Shown: piece after piece, positions 44,579 to 52,639 of the stretch
Layout of the letters: each line of letters opens with the position of its first letter
Numbering within the stretch: the first letter of the stretch is position 1
Assembly (NCBI GenBank): GCA_040905665.1
Contig: JBBDRD010000047.1
Coordinates: forward strand, 10,672-74,671
DNA: 64,000 nucleotides
From: DASVCN01 sp040905665
GTDB lineage: Bacteria > Deinococcota > Deinococci > Deinococcales > Trueperaceae
Direction of reading: 5' to 3'
The notes under the pieces: generated by a model
Told to the model about the DNA's origin: nothing
The model's input: the letters and a program-made list of their open reading frames with translations, nothing else
The model's database searches: none
Made by a program: the position numbers and the translations under genes

Positions 44579-46336
44579 CTACTGAGTTTTGAAGCTAAGA
44601 ACGGTTTCGCGTGCTCCCACGAGGTCGCTGATGAACTCGGGCGGGTGCTCGCCGCGTACCGAGTCGAGCCAGCTGTAGTGGGCCGAGGGGCTCACGGTGA
44701 AGATCACCGGCTGGATGCTGGCCAGGGTGTTCTGGATCTCGAAGCCAATCTCCCTGGCGGCCTCGGTATCAAGCGTCTGACGGCCCTCGTAGTAGAGGTT
44801 GGTCGCCAGCGTCCCTTGGGGCACAAGGCACTCGCCCGACGGATCCTGGTTCCACATGTGGAGATTGGTTCCGCAAGGGATCACGTTCACGCCGAAGGGC
44901 CAGTCGCGCGAACCACCGGTGAGGCCGATGAGGATCGCCTCAAAGGGACGATTTTCGTCTACGGTCAGGAGCTGCTCGACCATCAGATTGAAGTCGATGG
45001 CGCTGGCGTCGACGTCTACGCCCACATCGCGAGCGGCGTCGGCAAAGATCTGCAGGATCTGCTCGCGCTGGTTGTTGCCCGAGTTGGTGACGATCCGGAA
45101 GCCAAGCTCATCACCCGCGGTGTTGACGAGGATGCCGTTGGCGTTGGTGCGGCTGTAGCCGAGGCCAGCCAGCAGCTCGAGGGCCGCCTCAGGGTCATAC
45201 TCGAACTTCGGTACGTCCGGGTTCACCCAGAAGTCGAGTACTTGGTAGACGTTCGACCACATGGGAGAGGCGGTGCCGCCGTAGACGAGCTCGACCATTG
45301 CTTCACGGTCGACCAGGTGGCTCATCGCGCGGCGGAAGTCGGCGTTACGGAAAAGCTCCTGCTTGTCGGGGTCGCCGGCGAGGTTCCAGTTGAAGACGAT
45401 GAACTGGCTCGAAGCGACCGGGCTGGCGTTCTCGATCACGGTGGCGTCGATGTCGCCGTTCTGAATGGCGACGTTGATCACGCCGATGTCGTCGAGGTTG
45501 CGCGGAGAGAAGGTGTCGATCTCGCCTGCGAGGTAGAGGTTAAGGGCGGCGTCCTGATCCTGAACGAGCTCGTAGCTGAGCTGGTCGAGGTAGGGGAGTG
45601 GGTTGCCCTGCTCATCCACGTTCCACTCGCCGAAGTGAGGGTTGCGGGTGAGGATGAGGCGCTCGTCGGGGCTGAGCTGGGTGGGCACCCAGGCATTGGT
45701 CCATACGGTCTCATTGGGGTCGGTCTCGATGCCCCAAACACCCTGAAGCGCTTCGGCGCCACCCTCGCGGTAGATCTCGCCGAGGATGTGGTCCGGCGCG
45801 GGAAGCATCGCGGCTACCGGGAAGGCAGTGCGATCGGGCTGGGGGAAGTTGAAGCGTAGGGTGTTCTCGCCGGTGATCTCGACAGTGATCTGCTCTTCAC
45901 CGATGAACCAGCTGTCGAAGCCGTTCGAGCCTACATCGGGATCGGTCTCGGCCTGATAGCGGAAGAAGTAGTCCTGAACAGTAACCGGAGTCCCATCGGA
46001 CCACTTGATGCCGTCACGGAGGACCATATCGATGGTGCGGCCATCCTCGGACACTTCGAAGCTCTCAGCCGCGTACGGTTGCCAAACGTCCGAATCGGGG
46101 GGCAGCATGAGCAGTGAGGCGCCACCATTCATGATCTGATCGGTAGCTGATGTTGATTCGGCGGATACGAACGGGTTGAAGGTACGGATGTCACCCACGT
46201 CGTAGCTTCGCAAGGTTCCGCCGGTAACGGCTTCCCCGGGTTCAGCCACGGTCCAGGCATTGGGCCAAACAAAAGGCTCGGCGAGGGCCATCGAGCCGAG
46301 GGCAACGATAGCCAGACTCAGTAATACTCTCTTCAT
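44579..46336 (-). CDS. Peptide ABC transporter substrate-binding protein
   Basis: A 585-residue extracytoplasmic SBP family 5 protein with a signal peptide (MKRVLLSLAIVALGSMALA). Seen: GGTLRSYDVGDIRTFNPFVSAEST, LRDGIKWSDGTPVTVQDYFFRYQAETD, the RRAMSHLVDREAMVELVYGG region and VDASAIDFNLMVEQLL. There is no lipobox cysteine, so anchoring is not by lipid. GGAGGTAGC precedes ATG 46336; the frame upstream is not part of the protein. It heads the oligopeptide transporter unit. Confidence 0.94.
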   Translation of the reverse strand: MKRVLLSLAIVALGSMALAEPFVWPNAWTVAEPGEAVTGGTLRSYDVGDIRTFNPFVSAESTSATDQIMNGGASLLMLPPDSDVWQPYAAESFEVSEDGRTIDMVLRDGIKWSDGTPVTVQDYFFRYQAETDPDVGSNGFDSWFIGEEQITVEITGENTLRFNFPQPDRTAFPVAAMLPAPDHILGEIYREGGAEALQGVWGIETDPNETVWTNAWVPTQLSPDERLILTRNPHFGEWNVDEQGNPLPYLDQLSYELVQDQDAALNLYLAGEIDTFSPRNLDDIGVINVAIQNGDIDATVIENASPVASSQFIVFNWNLAGDPDKQELFRNADFRRAMSHLVDREAMVELVYGGTASPMWSNVYQVLDFWVNPDVPKFEYDPEAALELLAGLGYSRTNANGILVNTAGDELGFRIVTNSGNNQREQILQIFADAARDVGVDVDASAIDFNLMVEQLLTVDENRPFEAILIGLTGGSRDWPFGVNVIPCGTNLHMWNQDPSGECLVPQGTLATNLYYEGRQTLDTEAAREIGFEIQNTLASIQPVIFTVSPSAHYSWLDSVRGEHPPEFISDLVGARETVLSFKTQ

Positions 46337-46398
46337 GCTACCTCCAGTATGTCGTCGACGAGTTGGCAAGGCCCATGCCTCACCATTACCCACCGGAA

Positions 46399-46404
46399 AC
46401 TATA
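46399..46404 (-). promoter_or_regulatory. Candidate -10 of the peptide transporter operon
   Basis: TATAGT on the minus strand lies 62 nt before the binding-protein ATG. No good -35 is visible. Apart from this and the duplicated 15-mer at 46456-46485, the 267-nt gap to secG shows nothing. Confidence 0.4.
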
Positions 46405-46455
46405 CGACGTGAAAAAGACTACCGTGGAAGGGGCATCGACGCAACTGTTGTCCTC

Positions 46456-46485
46456 TGGATGCACATTAATTGGATGCACATTAAT
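46456..46485 (+). repeat. Exact two-copy 15-bp tandem repeat
   Basis: TGGATGCACATTAAT occurs twice without a gap, upstream of the peptide transporter operon promoter and downstream of secG. It is AT-rich compared with its surroundings. Confidence 0.9.
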
Positions 46486-46603
46486 GCCGCCCACATAATT
46501 CGGGCCGCCAGGGGCGCCCGGGCAAGACGACGGCGCCCCTGCTTGCGGAGCGCCGAGCTAATTGCTGAGTTGTGGGTTGGCTACAGGGCGGTCGTGGGGA
46601 ACG

Positions 46604-46828
46604 TCAGCGAGGTACCACCTGGAGAGCCAGAGCGAGCAGACCCCAAATTATCCCCATATAGACAGTGAGTCTATGGAGGCCGCCCGCCGTACCGCCGCGC
46701 GTCGAGAAGTCCTGACCGCCTCCGCCGAGACCTTCACCCAGCCCCGACTGCTTGGGCTCCTGCATGAGAATGACAGCGGTAAGCAGCAGCGACAAAATTA
46801 TGAACAAGACAAGGATCAGCCAGAACAT
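46604..46828 (-). CDS. secG: Preprotein translocase subunit SecG
   Basis: A 74-residue membrane protein: FWLILVLFIILSLLLTAVILMQEPKQSGLGEGLGGGGQDFSTRGGTAGGLHRLTVYMGIIWGLLALAL has the two helices and the conserved MQEPKQSGLG..GGG..F loop of SecG, which assists SecYE. ATG 46828 follows GGAGG. The longer open frame upstream runs into the tRNA and is spurious. It lies 87 nt downstream of tRNA-Leu on the same strand, an arrangement seen in other genomes. Confidence 0.93.
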   Translation of the reverse strand: MFWLILVLFIILSLLLTAVILMQEPKQSGLGEGLGGGGQDFSTRGGTAGGLHRLTVYMGIIWGLLALALQVVPR

Positions 46829-46915
46829 CGAGCCTCCGTGCGCATAACGCGCAACAATTTCAGTGCGCTTGGAGCGCAACAATCGCGTGGAATCACACGC
46901 GAAACAGCAGTGGAT

Positions 46916-47000
46916 TGGTGCCGGGAGCGGGACTTGAACCCGCACGCCTTGCAGCGGTAGATTTTGAGTCTACTGCGTCTACCGATTCCGCCATCCCGGC
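46916..47000 (-). tRNA. tRNA-Leu (anticodon CAA)
   Basis: The minus strand folds into a class II tRNA of 85 nt with encoded CCA: acceptor GCCGGGA/TCCCGGC, D arm with GGCGGAATCGGTAGACGC, anticodon stem GTAGA/TCTAC with loop CTCAAAA (anticodon CAA, reading UUG), a short variable arm and T arm with GGGTTCAAGTCCC. The G-rich start GCCGGGATGGCGGAA is typical for Leu. Confidence 0.95.
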
Positions 47001-47145
47001 AGGCATGGGAGCACACTGGTTGCCGCCCCGAGCCAAATGCAGGGCATCATATCAGGGTAATTCAGGGCCGGTCAACAGAGTTGGCCCGGTGGTAAGCTTA
47101 CCCGTCGAGGATCGCGGACGCGGCGCGACGCGGCGCATGCTATTC

Positions 47146-47205
47146 AAACAGTGATTATTCAAGCAGTGATAATTCAAGCAGTGATAATCCAATTAGTGAT
47201 TGTTC
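47146..47205 (+). repeat. Four-copy 15-bp AT-rich tandem repeat upstream of purQ
   Basis: Units AAACAGTGATTATTC, AAGCAGTGATAATTC, AAGCAGTGATAATCC and AATTAGTGATTGTTC run in register from 47146, ending 40 nt before purQ. Each contains a GATAAT/GATTAT-like element resembling a -10 box. There are stops in every copy, so it is not coding. The block may be a promoter array or a protein-binding array for the pur genes. Confidence 0.85.
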
Positions 47206-47245
47206 GAAAGATGACGATAACGATCGGTTCGGTTGGTGAGGTTCA

Positions 47246-47995
47246 ATGATTGCAGTTATCCGCTTTCCAGGCTCGAACTGCGACGAGGACGCGCGGTGGG
47301 CGCTCGAAGGACTAGGCGGCGACGCACGGATGGTATGGCACCGTGAGGTGCGGCTCGAAGGTGTCGACGCAGTAGTACTGCCCGGCGGATTTTCCTACGG
47401 TGACTATCTTCGCAGCGGCGCGATCGCGGCGCAGAGCCCCATCATGGCGGCAGTAAGGGAGTTCGCCCAGCGAGGTGGCCCGGTACTGGGTATCTGCAAC
47501 GGTTTCCAGGTCCTTACCGAGAGTGGACTCCTGCCGGGAGCGCTCGCGCGCAATTCGAATCCACATTTTCTTTGTCGACCGGTAGGCGTTCGCGTGGAAC
47601 GGACCGATCTTCCGTTCACCTCTGGTTACGAACTGGGACAGGTGCTGTCCATGCCGGTCGCTCACGCCGAGGGCAGCTATTTCGCCGACGCTGCCACATT
47701 GGCTCAGCTCGAGGCGCGACGGGGCGTGGTATTTCGTTACTGCGCCGTTCTCGAGGAGACCTCGTCGTCGACGTTCACTGGCTCCGGTCGCCCCAACCCC
47801 AATGGAAGCCTCGCCGGAATTGCAGGCATCGTGAATGAGAGGGGCAATGTCCTTGGGATGATGCCCCACCCGGAGCGGGCGGTAGAAGGTCTGCTTGGTG
47901 GCACGGATGGCAGGCTGCTCCTTTCGGCGATGCTGTCGGGCCATCGAAGGGACTCCACAACGGCACCTTCAGGATGGCCCGCGCCAGTCGCGTGA
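47246..47995 (+). CDS. purQ: Phosphoribosylformylglycinamidine synthase subunit PurQ
   Basis: PurQ is the glutaminase that feeds ammonia to PurL. The 249-residue class I amidotransferase shows AVIRFPGSNCDEDARWAL, LPGGFSYGDYLRSGAIAA, the nucleophile cysteine in GICNGFQVLTESGLLPGAL, and the catalytic His/Glu in MMPHPERAVE. GGTTGGTGAGG precedes ATG 47246. No purS gene is adjacent upstream, which is unusual because PurQ and small PurL need PurS. Its end overlaps the earliest possible purL start. Confidence 0.96.
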   Translation: MIAVIRFPGSNCDEDARWALEGLGGDARMVWHREVRLEGVDAVVLPGGFSYGDYLRSGAIAAQSPIMAAVREFAQRGGPVLGICNGFQVLTESGLLPGALARNSNPHFLCRPVGVRVERTDLPFTSGYELGQVLSMPVAHAEGSYFADAATLAQLEARRGVVFRYCAVLEETSSSTFTGSGRPNPNGSLAGIAGIVNERGNVLGMMPHPERAVEGLLGGTDGRLLLSAMLSGHRRDSTTAPSGWPAPVA

Positions 47996-48015
47996 GTGGC
48001 CTCCCAGCATCTCGG

Positions 48016-50259
48016 ATGAGCGAGGCGGATCTTCGAAGCAAAGCCGCCCTGTTCGGTCTTACCGACGATGAGTTCGACCAGGTCGTGTCCAGCCTGGGCA
48101 GGGACCCGAGCGCGCTCGAGGCGGCCATGTTCGGGGCACTTTGGAGCGAGCACTGCGGATACAAGAACTCGCGTCCCCTCCTCAAACTGCTGCCCACCGA
48201 GGGCGACCGGGTACTCCAGGGCCCGGGTGAGAACGCCGGCGTGGTTGATATAGGTGCGGGCTGGGCGGTGGCCTTCAAGATGGAGAGCCACAACCACCCC
48301 AGCGCGGTCGAGCCGGTTCAAGGAGCTGCCACGGGAGTGGGCGGAATCCTTCGCGACATCTTCGCCATGGGCGCCCGCCCGGTGGCGGTCCTCGACTCCC
48401 TCAGGTTCGGACCGCTCGACGACCCACAAGATGGCGAGCGCAACCGCCGGCTGCTGGCTGGAGTCGTCGAGGGCATCTCGCACTACGGCAACGCCATCGG
48501 GGTGCCAACAGTGGGCGGCGAGATTGCCTTTCACCCCAGCTATAGCCAAAACCCGCTGGTGAATGTGATGGCGGTTGGCTTGCTGCGCCACGAAGCGCTG
48601 CAGAGCGGAACCTTGGGGAAGCCCGGAAACCGCCTCGTCTACGTGGGTTCACGTACCGGGCGAGATGGCTTGGGCGGAGCGGTTTTCGCTTCGGCCGATC
48701 TCTCCATCACCTCCCAGGCCGACCGCCCGGCAGTCCAGGTGGGAGATCCCTTCCTCGAGAAGCTGCTGCTGGAAGCGACCCTGGAGGCTATCGAGCGGCG
48801 GCTCGTGGTAGGCGTGCAGGACATGGGCGCGGCGGGCCTGGCTTCGAGCGTGGGGGAGATGGCGTACCGGGCCGAACTGGGCGTGGACCTGTGGGTGGAC
48901 CGGGTGCCGCGCCGTGAGACCGGAATGACGCCGCTCGAGGTGATGCTCTCGGAGAGTCAGGAGCGCATGGTGCTCACGGTGCTCCCCGAGCGTCTCGACG
49001 AACTGCTCGAGTTGCTGCGCCACTGGGAGCTGGACGCGGTCGAGATCGGGGAGGTCCGCGAGGGTGGCCGACTTAGGATCCTCGAGGGTGATGAGCTTGT
49101 TGGTGACATGCCCGTCGCGGCGCTAAACGAGGCGCCCAGCTACCGGCGGCAGGGTCGTGAGTCAGAGGCGGTCAGAGAGCGGCGCGAAACGCTGCCCCAG
49201 GTGCCGCTTCCGGCCGACCTTGGTGACGTTTGGCGCCGGCTGCTGGCGGCTCCCACGATCGCCTCCAAGCGTCCTGTTTTCGAGCGCTACGACCATCAGG
49301 TGATGACGAACACCGTGGTGGTCCCGGGGAGGGGCGACGCGGCGGTGCTGCGGGTAAAGGGAACGACGCTGGGTGTGGCGCTTAGTGTCGACTGCAACGC
49401 TCGCTACGTTGGCCTCGATCCGTTCGAGGGGGCCCGTCATGCAGTTGCCGAAGCCGCCCGCAACGTCGCCTGCGTTGGCGCCTCGCCGTTGGCGATCACG
49501 AACAACCTCAACTTCGGCAACCCCACCCATGCCGAGGTCTACTACCAACTCGAACGGGCAGTCGCGGGACTCCGCGAAGCCTGCCTGGCTTTAGACACGC
49601 CGGTGACCGGCGGAAATGTGAGTCTCTACAATCAGTACCGAGGGGAGGACGGTTCCATGGTTTCGATCTTGCCGACACCTACAGTGGGCATGGTCGGCGT
49701 CCTCGACGATGTCGCGCGCCACGCCACCACTGCGTTCAAGAGAGTGGGAGACGTGGTGATCCTGGTGGGTCCCGTAAGGGGTGAATTGGGAGCCGGCGAA
49801 TATCTGGCCACTATCCACGCTCTCGAAGTGGGACGCCCGCCGAGGCTCGATCTGGAGTTGGAGCGGCGCGTGCAGCGAGGCGTTATCCGGTGCATTGCCG
49901 GAGGTTTATGCGACACCGCTCACGACGCCGCGGAGGGCGGCCTGGCGGTGGCCTTGGCCGAGATGGCGATAGCGGGCGATGTCGGTTTCGCAGTCGAATT
50001 GCGTGAAGGGGAGAGCGGGGTGACACGAGTTGATGAGCTTCTTTTCGGCGAGGCTCCCTCGCGCATTCTGTTGTCGGTCGATCCCGAGCGGGTCGAGGAG
50101 GTGCTCGCCATACTGGCGGCAGAGGGGGCCCCGGCCAGAGAGCTGGGTAAGGTGGGTGGACGAATGGCGAGAATTGCCGTAGCAGGTCATGAGGTCGCGG
50201 TCGAGGTGGCGGAGTTGCGCGAGCACTTCGAACGGCCGCTAGCGGAGGCTTTGGACTAA
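48016..50259 (+). CDS. purL: Phosphoribosylformylglycinamidine synthase subunit PurL (small type)
   Basis: The 747-residue small PurL converts FGAR to FGAM with ATP and ammonia from PurQ. Seen: MFGALWSEHCGYKNSRPLLKLLPTEG near 38-63, VAFKMESHNHPSAVEPVQGAATGVGGILRDIFAMGARPVA, GVPTVGGEIAFHPSY, and the second half with ITNNLNFGNPTHAEVYYQLERAV and CLALDTPVTGGNVSLYNQ. ATG 48016 is preferred by family length; ATG 47974 would overlap purQ by 22 nt. The stop overlaps purF by one base. Confidence 0.96.
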   Translation: MSEADLRSKAALFGLTDDEFDQVVSSLGRDPSALEAAMFGALWSEHCGYKNSRPLLKLLPTEGDRVLQGPGENAGVVDIGAGWAVAFKMESHNHPSAVEPVQGAATGVGGILRDIFAMGARPVAVLDSLRFGPLDDPQDGERNRRLLAGVVEGISHYGNAIGVPTVGGEIAFHPSYSQNPLVNVMAVGLLRHEALQSGTLGKPGNRLVYVGSRTGRDGLGGAVFASADLSITSQADRPAVQVGDPFLEKLLLEATLEAIERRLVVGVQDMGAAGLASSVGEMAYRAELGVDLWVDRVPRRETGMTPLEVMLSESQERMVLTVLPERLDELLELLRHWELDAVEIGEVREGGRLRILEGDELVGDMPVAALNEAPSYRRQGRESEAVRERRETLPQVPLPADLGDVWRRLLAAPTIASKRPVFERYDHQVMTNTVVVPGRGDAAVLRVKGTTLGVALSVDCNARYVGLDPFEGARHAVAEAARNVACVGASPLAITNNLNFGNPTHAEVYYQLERAVAGLREACLALDTPVTGGNVSLYNQYRGEDGSMVSILPTPTVGMVGVLDDVARHATTAFKRVGDVVILVGPVRGELGAGEYLATIHALEVGRPPRLDLELERRVQRGVIRCIAGGLCDTAHDAAEGGLAVALAEMAIAGDVGFAVELREGESGVTRVDELLFGEAPSRILLSVDPERVEEVLAILAAEGAPARELGKVGGRMARIAVAGHEVAVEVAELREHFERPLAEALD

Positions 50260-51749
50260 TGGGCGAAGAGCAGAGCTTTAGGAACCGTCCGAACGACTGG
50301 CAGGAGTCCAACGACTTCGATAAACCACATGAAGAGTGCGGCATCTTTGCCGTGCACTTGCCGATGGAAGCAGACGTCGCCTCACTCTGCCACCTGGGCC
50401 TATTCGCGCTCCAGCATCGCGGTCAGGAGTCATGCGGCATAAGTGTCGCCGGTTCAGGGGAGTTGCGCATCGAGAAGGACATGGGCCTGGTGTCCGAGGT
50501 CTTCACCGAGGAACGGCTCGACAAACTCCGTTTCCACGGCGTGCGCAGCGGACTCGGCCATACTCGCTACTCCACCACCGGCTCGAGCCTGCGCTTCAAT
50601 GCCCAACCGCTTACCGTGCGCTCCAACAAGGGCATCCTCGCGCTCGCGCATAACGGCAACTTCACTAATGCCAAGGCGATTCGCCGTCAGATGCTGGACG
50701 ACGGGGCGGTGTTTCAGACCACCAATGACTCCGAGGTGATGATCAATCTCATCGCCCGTTACAGCCACCTGTCACTTGAGGATGCAACCGCTCGGGTGAT
50801 GAGCGAATTGGAGGGGGGCTTCGCCGTCGCGATCATGGACGGCGAGCGGGTCATCGGTCTGCGCGACGGCAACGGAGTAAGGCCGTTGGTGATAGGCGAG
50901 CTCGATGGAGGTTACGTGTTCGCGTCGGAAAGCAGCGCCCTGCACGTGATTGGCGCTCGATTCCTACGTGACGTACGGCCGGGGGAGCTGGTGGTTGCCG
51001 ACGATGACGGCCTGCACTCGCGCCAAGTGCTGACCTCCCGTAGCACCCCCTGCGCGTTCGAATGGATCTACTTTGCTCGCGGCGACAGCGTGCTCGAGGG
51101 GGAAGGGGTCCACTCCGCCCGACTCAGGATGGGTGAAATCTTGGCTGCGGAGGCGCCGGTGTCCGCCGATCTGGTGGTCGGAGTACCGGATTCGGGAATC
51201 GCCGCGGCGATCGGCTACGCCCGAGGATCGGGAATTCCCTACGACGTCGGTCTCTACAAGTCGCCCTATGCGGGGCGTACCTTCATCAATCCGAACCAGC
51301 GATTGCGGGAGCTCAAGGTGAGGCTCAAACTGGCTCCGACCGAGGCTGTGCGCGGCAAGCGGATAGTGTTGGTCGACGACTCCATCGTCCGGGGCACGAC
51401 TTCGGGCCGGATCGTCCAGATGCTGCGCCAGGCGGGCGCCGGCGAAGTACACTTTAGGGTGTCGAGCCCACCCATCCGCTACCCCTGCTACTACGGCATC
51501 GACACCGCGGCGCGTGCGGAACTTGCGGCCGCAACGATGTCGGTCGAGGGAATCCGCGCGCGCATCGGCGCCGACTCACTGGCCTTCATTTCGGAGGCGG
51601 GGCTGTCGAAGGCGATCGGCCTGGGAGAGACCTGTCTGGCCTGTTTCAATGGAAACTACAAGGCAGGACACCCGGGCGATGACGCCACGAAAGAGGAACT
51701 CGAAATAGAGGAGCTGGCCAAGGAGGAAGTGGCGGCGGGTAGCGACTGA
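50259..51749 (+). CDS. purF: Amidophosphoribosyltransferase PurF (Fe-S type)
   Basis: PurF makes 5-phosphoribosylamine, the first step of purine synthesis. The 496-residue protein has a 26-residue N-terminal propeptide before the catalytic C27 in ECGIFAVHLP, then LGHTRYSTTGSS, the phosphoribosyltransferase loop IVLVDDSIVRGTTSGRIVQML, and the cysteines for a [4Fe-4S] cluster as in the Bacillus-type enzyme: one in STPCAFEWIYFAR, one in PPIRYPCYYGID, two in ETCLACFNG. ATG 50259 shares a base with the purL stop (TAATG). Confidence 0.97.
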   Translation: MGEEQSFRNRPNDWQESNDFDKPHEECGIFAVHLPMEADVASLCHLGLFALQHRGQESCGISVAGSGELRIEKDMGLVSEVFTEERLDKLRFHGVRSGLGHTRYSTTGSSLRFNAQPLTVRSNKGILALAHNGNFTNAKAIRRQMLDDGAVFQTTNDSEVMINLIARYSHLSLEDATARVMSELEGGFAVAIMDGERVIGLRDGNGVRPLVIGELDGGYVFASESSALHVIGARFLRDVRPGELVVADDDGLHSRQVLTSRSTPCAFEWIYFARGDSVLEGEGVHSARLRMGEILAAEAPVSADLVVGVPDSGIAAAIGYARGSGIPYDVGLYKSPYAGRTFINPNQRLRELKVRLKLAPTEAVRGKRIVLVDDSIVRGTTSGRIVQMLRQAGAGEVHFRVSSPPIRYPCYYGIDTAARAELAAATMSVEGIRARIGADSLAFISEAGLSKAIGLGETCLACFNGNYKAGHPGDDATKEELEIEELAKEEVAAGSD

Positions 51750-51760
51750 ATCGTTCTCGG

Positions 51761-52531
51761 CTACGGGGTTCTTGCGCGTACCAGACGAACGAACCTAAGC
51801 AGTCGCGGAATTCTGTGCCAGCGGCGGCGATCCAGACCTACTCTCCACGCCCATTCGAGGTGAAGCTTTCGAGTCCAGGCCGGTGTTCGCTGCGCTTCAC
51901 CGGCAAGTACGTCCAGAGTTCCGCCAACTCCTACCAGCACCTTCGCGCCCAACGCCAAACGGTTTGAGTCGAGGAACTCCTCCTGGCCCTCTCCTAGTCC
52001 TGCCAGCAGCAGATTCGGAGCGGCCGATCTAACCTCAGAAATAACCTGCTCACTTTCGGCCTCGCCCGAGAAGTAGCCGTGGTGAAAGCCCGCGACCCGG
52101 GTCCCCCAACGCTCCTGAGCCTTGGCCGCGGCGCGCTCGGCCACACCCGGCCCGGCTCCCAGGAAGTAGACGCGTAGAGACGAGCCGCCGAGTTCCATGG
52201 CGCGGCATACCAGATCGATGCCCGAAACACGTCCGGGCAAAATGTGTCCGGCACGGCGGGCCGCCCAGAGGAGTCCCACTCCGTCTGCCACGGTAAGATC
52301 CGCATGCCGTAGCGCACTCCGCAAGGCGACGCTAGTGCCAGAGCGCACTACTATCTCGGGATTGAGGGTCACGATCAGTCGCGGCCGGTCTTCCTGTTGG
52401 GCGGCCCTCATCAGCCATTCGGCTGCACCGTTCAGATCGATGGCCGCGAGACGGTATCCGACCACTTCGACAGTTGCCGGAGCTTCCGGCATCCCGTCGA
52501 GACCGTTCGAGGATGACTCGGCTGCGAACAC
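51761..52531 (-). CDS. WecG/TagA/CpsF family glycosyltransferase
   Basis: A 256-residue GT26 enzyme: VTLNPEIVVRSGTSVALRSALRHADLTVADGVGLLWAARRAG, RVSGIDLVCRAM, VYFLGAGPGVAERAAAKAQERWG, LAGLGEGQEEFLDSNR and VGVGGTLDVLAGEAQRTPAWTRKLHLEWAWRVGLDRRRWHRIPRLLRFVRLV. Members transfer N-acetylmannosamine or related sugars to polyprenyl-linked acceptors for cell-wall or surface polymers. GTG 52531 is 6 nt after a TAGAGT box. It is convergent with purF and stands alone. Confidence 0.9.
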   Translation of the reverse strand: MFAAESSSNGLDGMPEAPATVEVVGYRLAAIDLNGAAEWLMRAAQQEDRPRLIVTLNPEIVVRSGTSVALRSALRHADLTVADGVGLLWAARRAGHILPGRVSGIDLVCRAMELGGSSLRVYFLGAGPGVAERAAAKAQERWGTRVAGFHHGYFSGEAESEQVISEVRSAAPNLLLAGLGEGQEEFLDSNRLALGAKVLVGVGGTLDVLAGEAQRTPAWTRKLHLEWAWRVGLDRRRWHRIPRLLRFVRLVRARTP

Positions 52532-52537
52532 GGGCGA

Positions 52538-52543
52538 ACTCTA
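52538..52543 (-). promoter_or_regulatory. TAGAGT box, leaderless-type promoter
   Basis: TAGAGT on the minus strand ends 6 nt before GTG 52531 of the WecG/TagA-type gene. Confidence 0.4.
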
Positions 52544-52627
52544 TCACGGGTCGGGCTCCCGCCCTGCGGTGGCACCGCAGTGGCTCTGCAGTGCAGTCAG
52601 GCGACCGCTGGGCCCAACCGCTCACGG

Positions 52628-52633
52628 TAAGCT
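52628..52633 (+). promoter_or_regulatory. TAAGCT box, leaderless-type promoter for bshC
   Basis: TAAGCT ends 6 nt before GTG 52640, which supports that start over GTG 52634. Confidence 0.4.
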
Positions 52634-52639
52634 GTGCCG

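Noticed and set aside
44645..45859. 404-residue plus-strand frame opposite the peptide-binding protein
   Set aside because: Antisense shadow without motifs or ribosome-binding site; the minus-strand protein is clear.
46816..47154. Open frames on both strands over the tRNA (GGIGRRSRLK... and VPGAGLEPAR... peptides)
   Set aside because: These are the well-known false peptides produced by translating a tRNA-Leu gene and its complement; the tRNA explains the region.
47146..47205. CRISPR array
   Set aside because: The units are contiguous 15-mers with no spacers and no cas genes are present.
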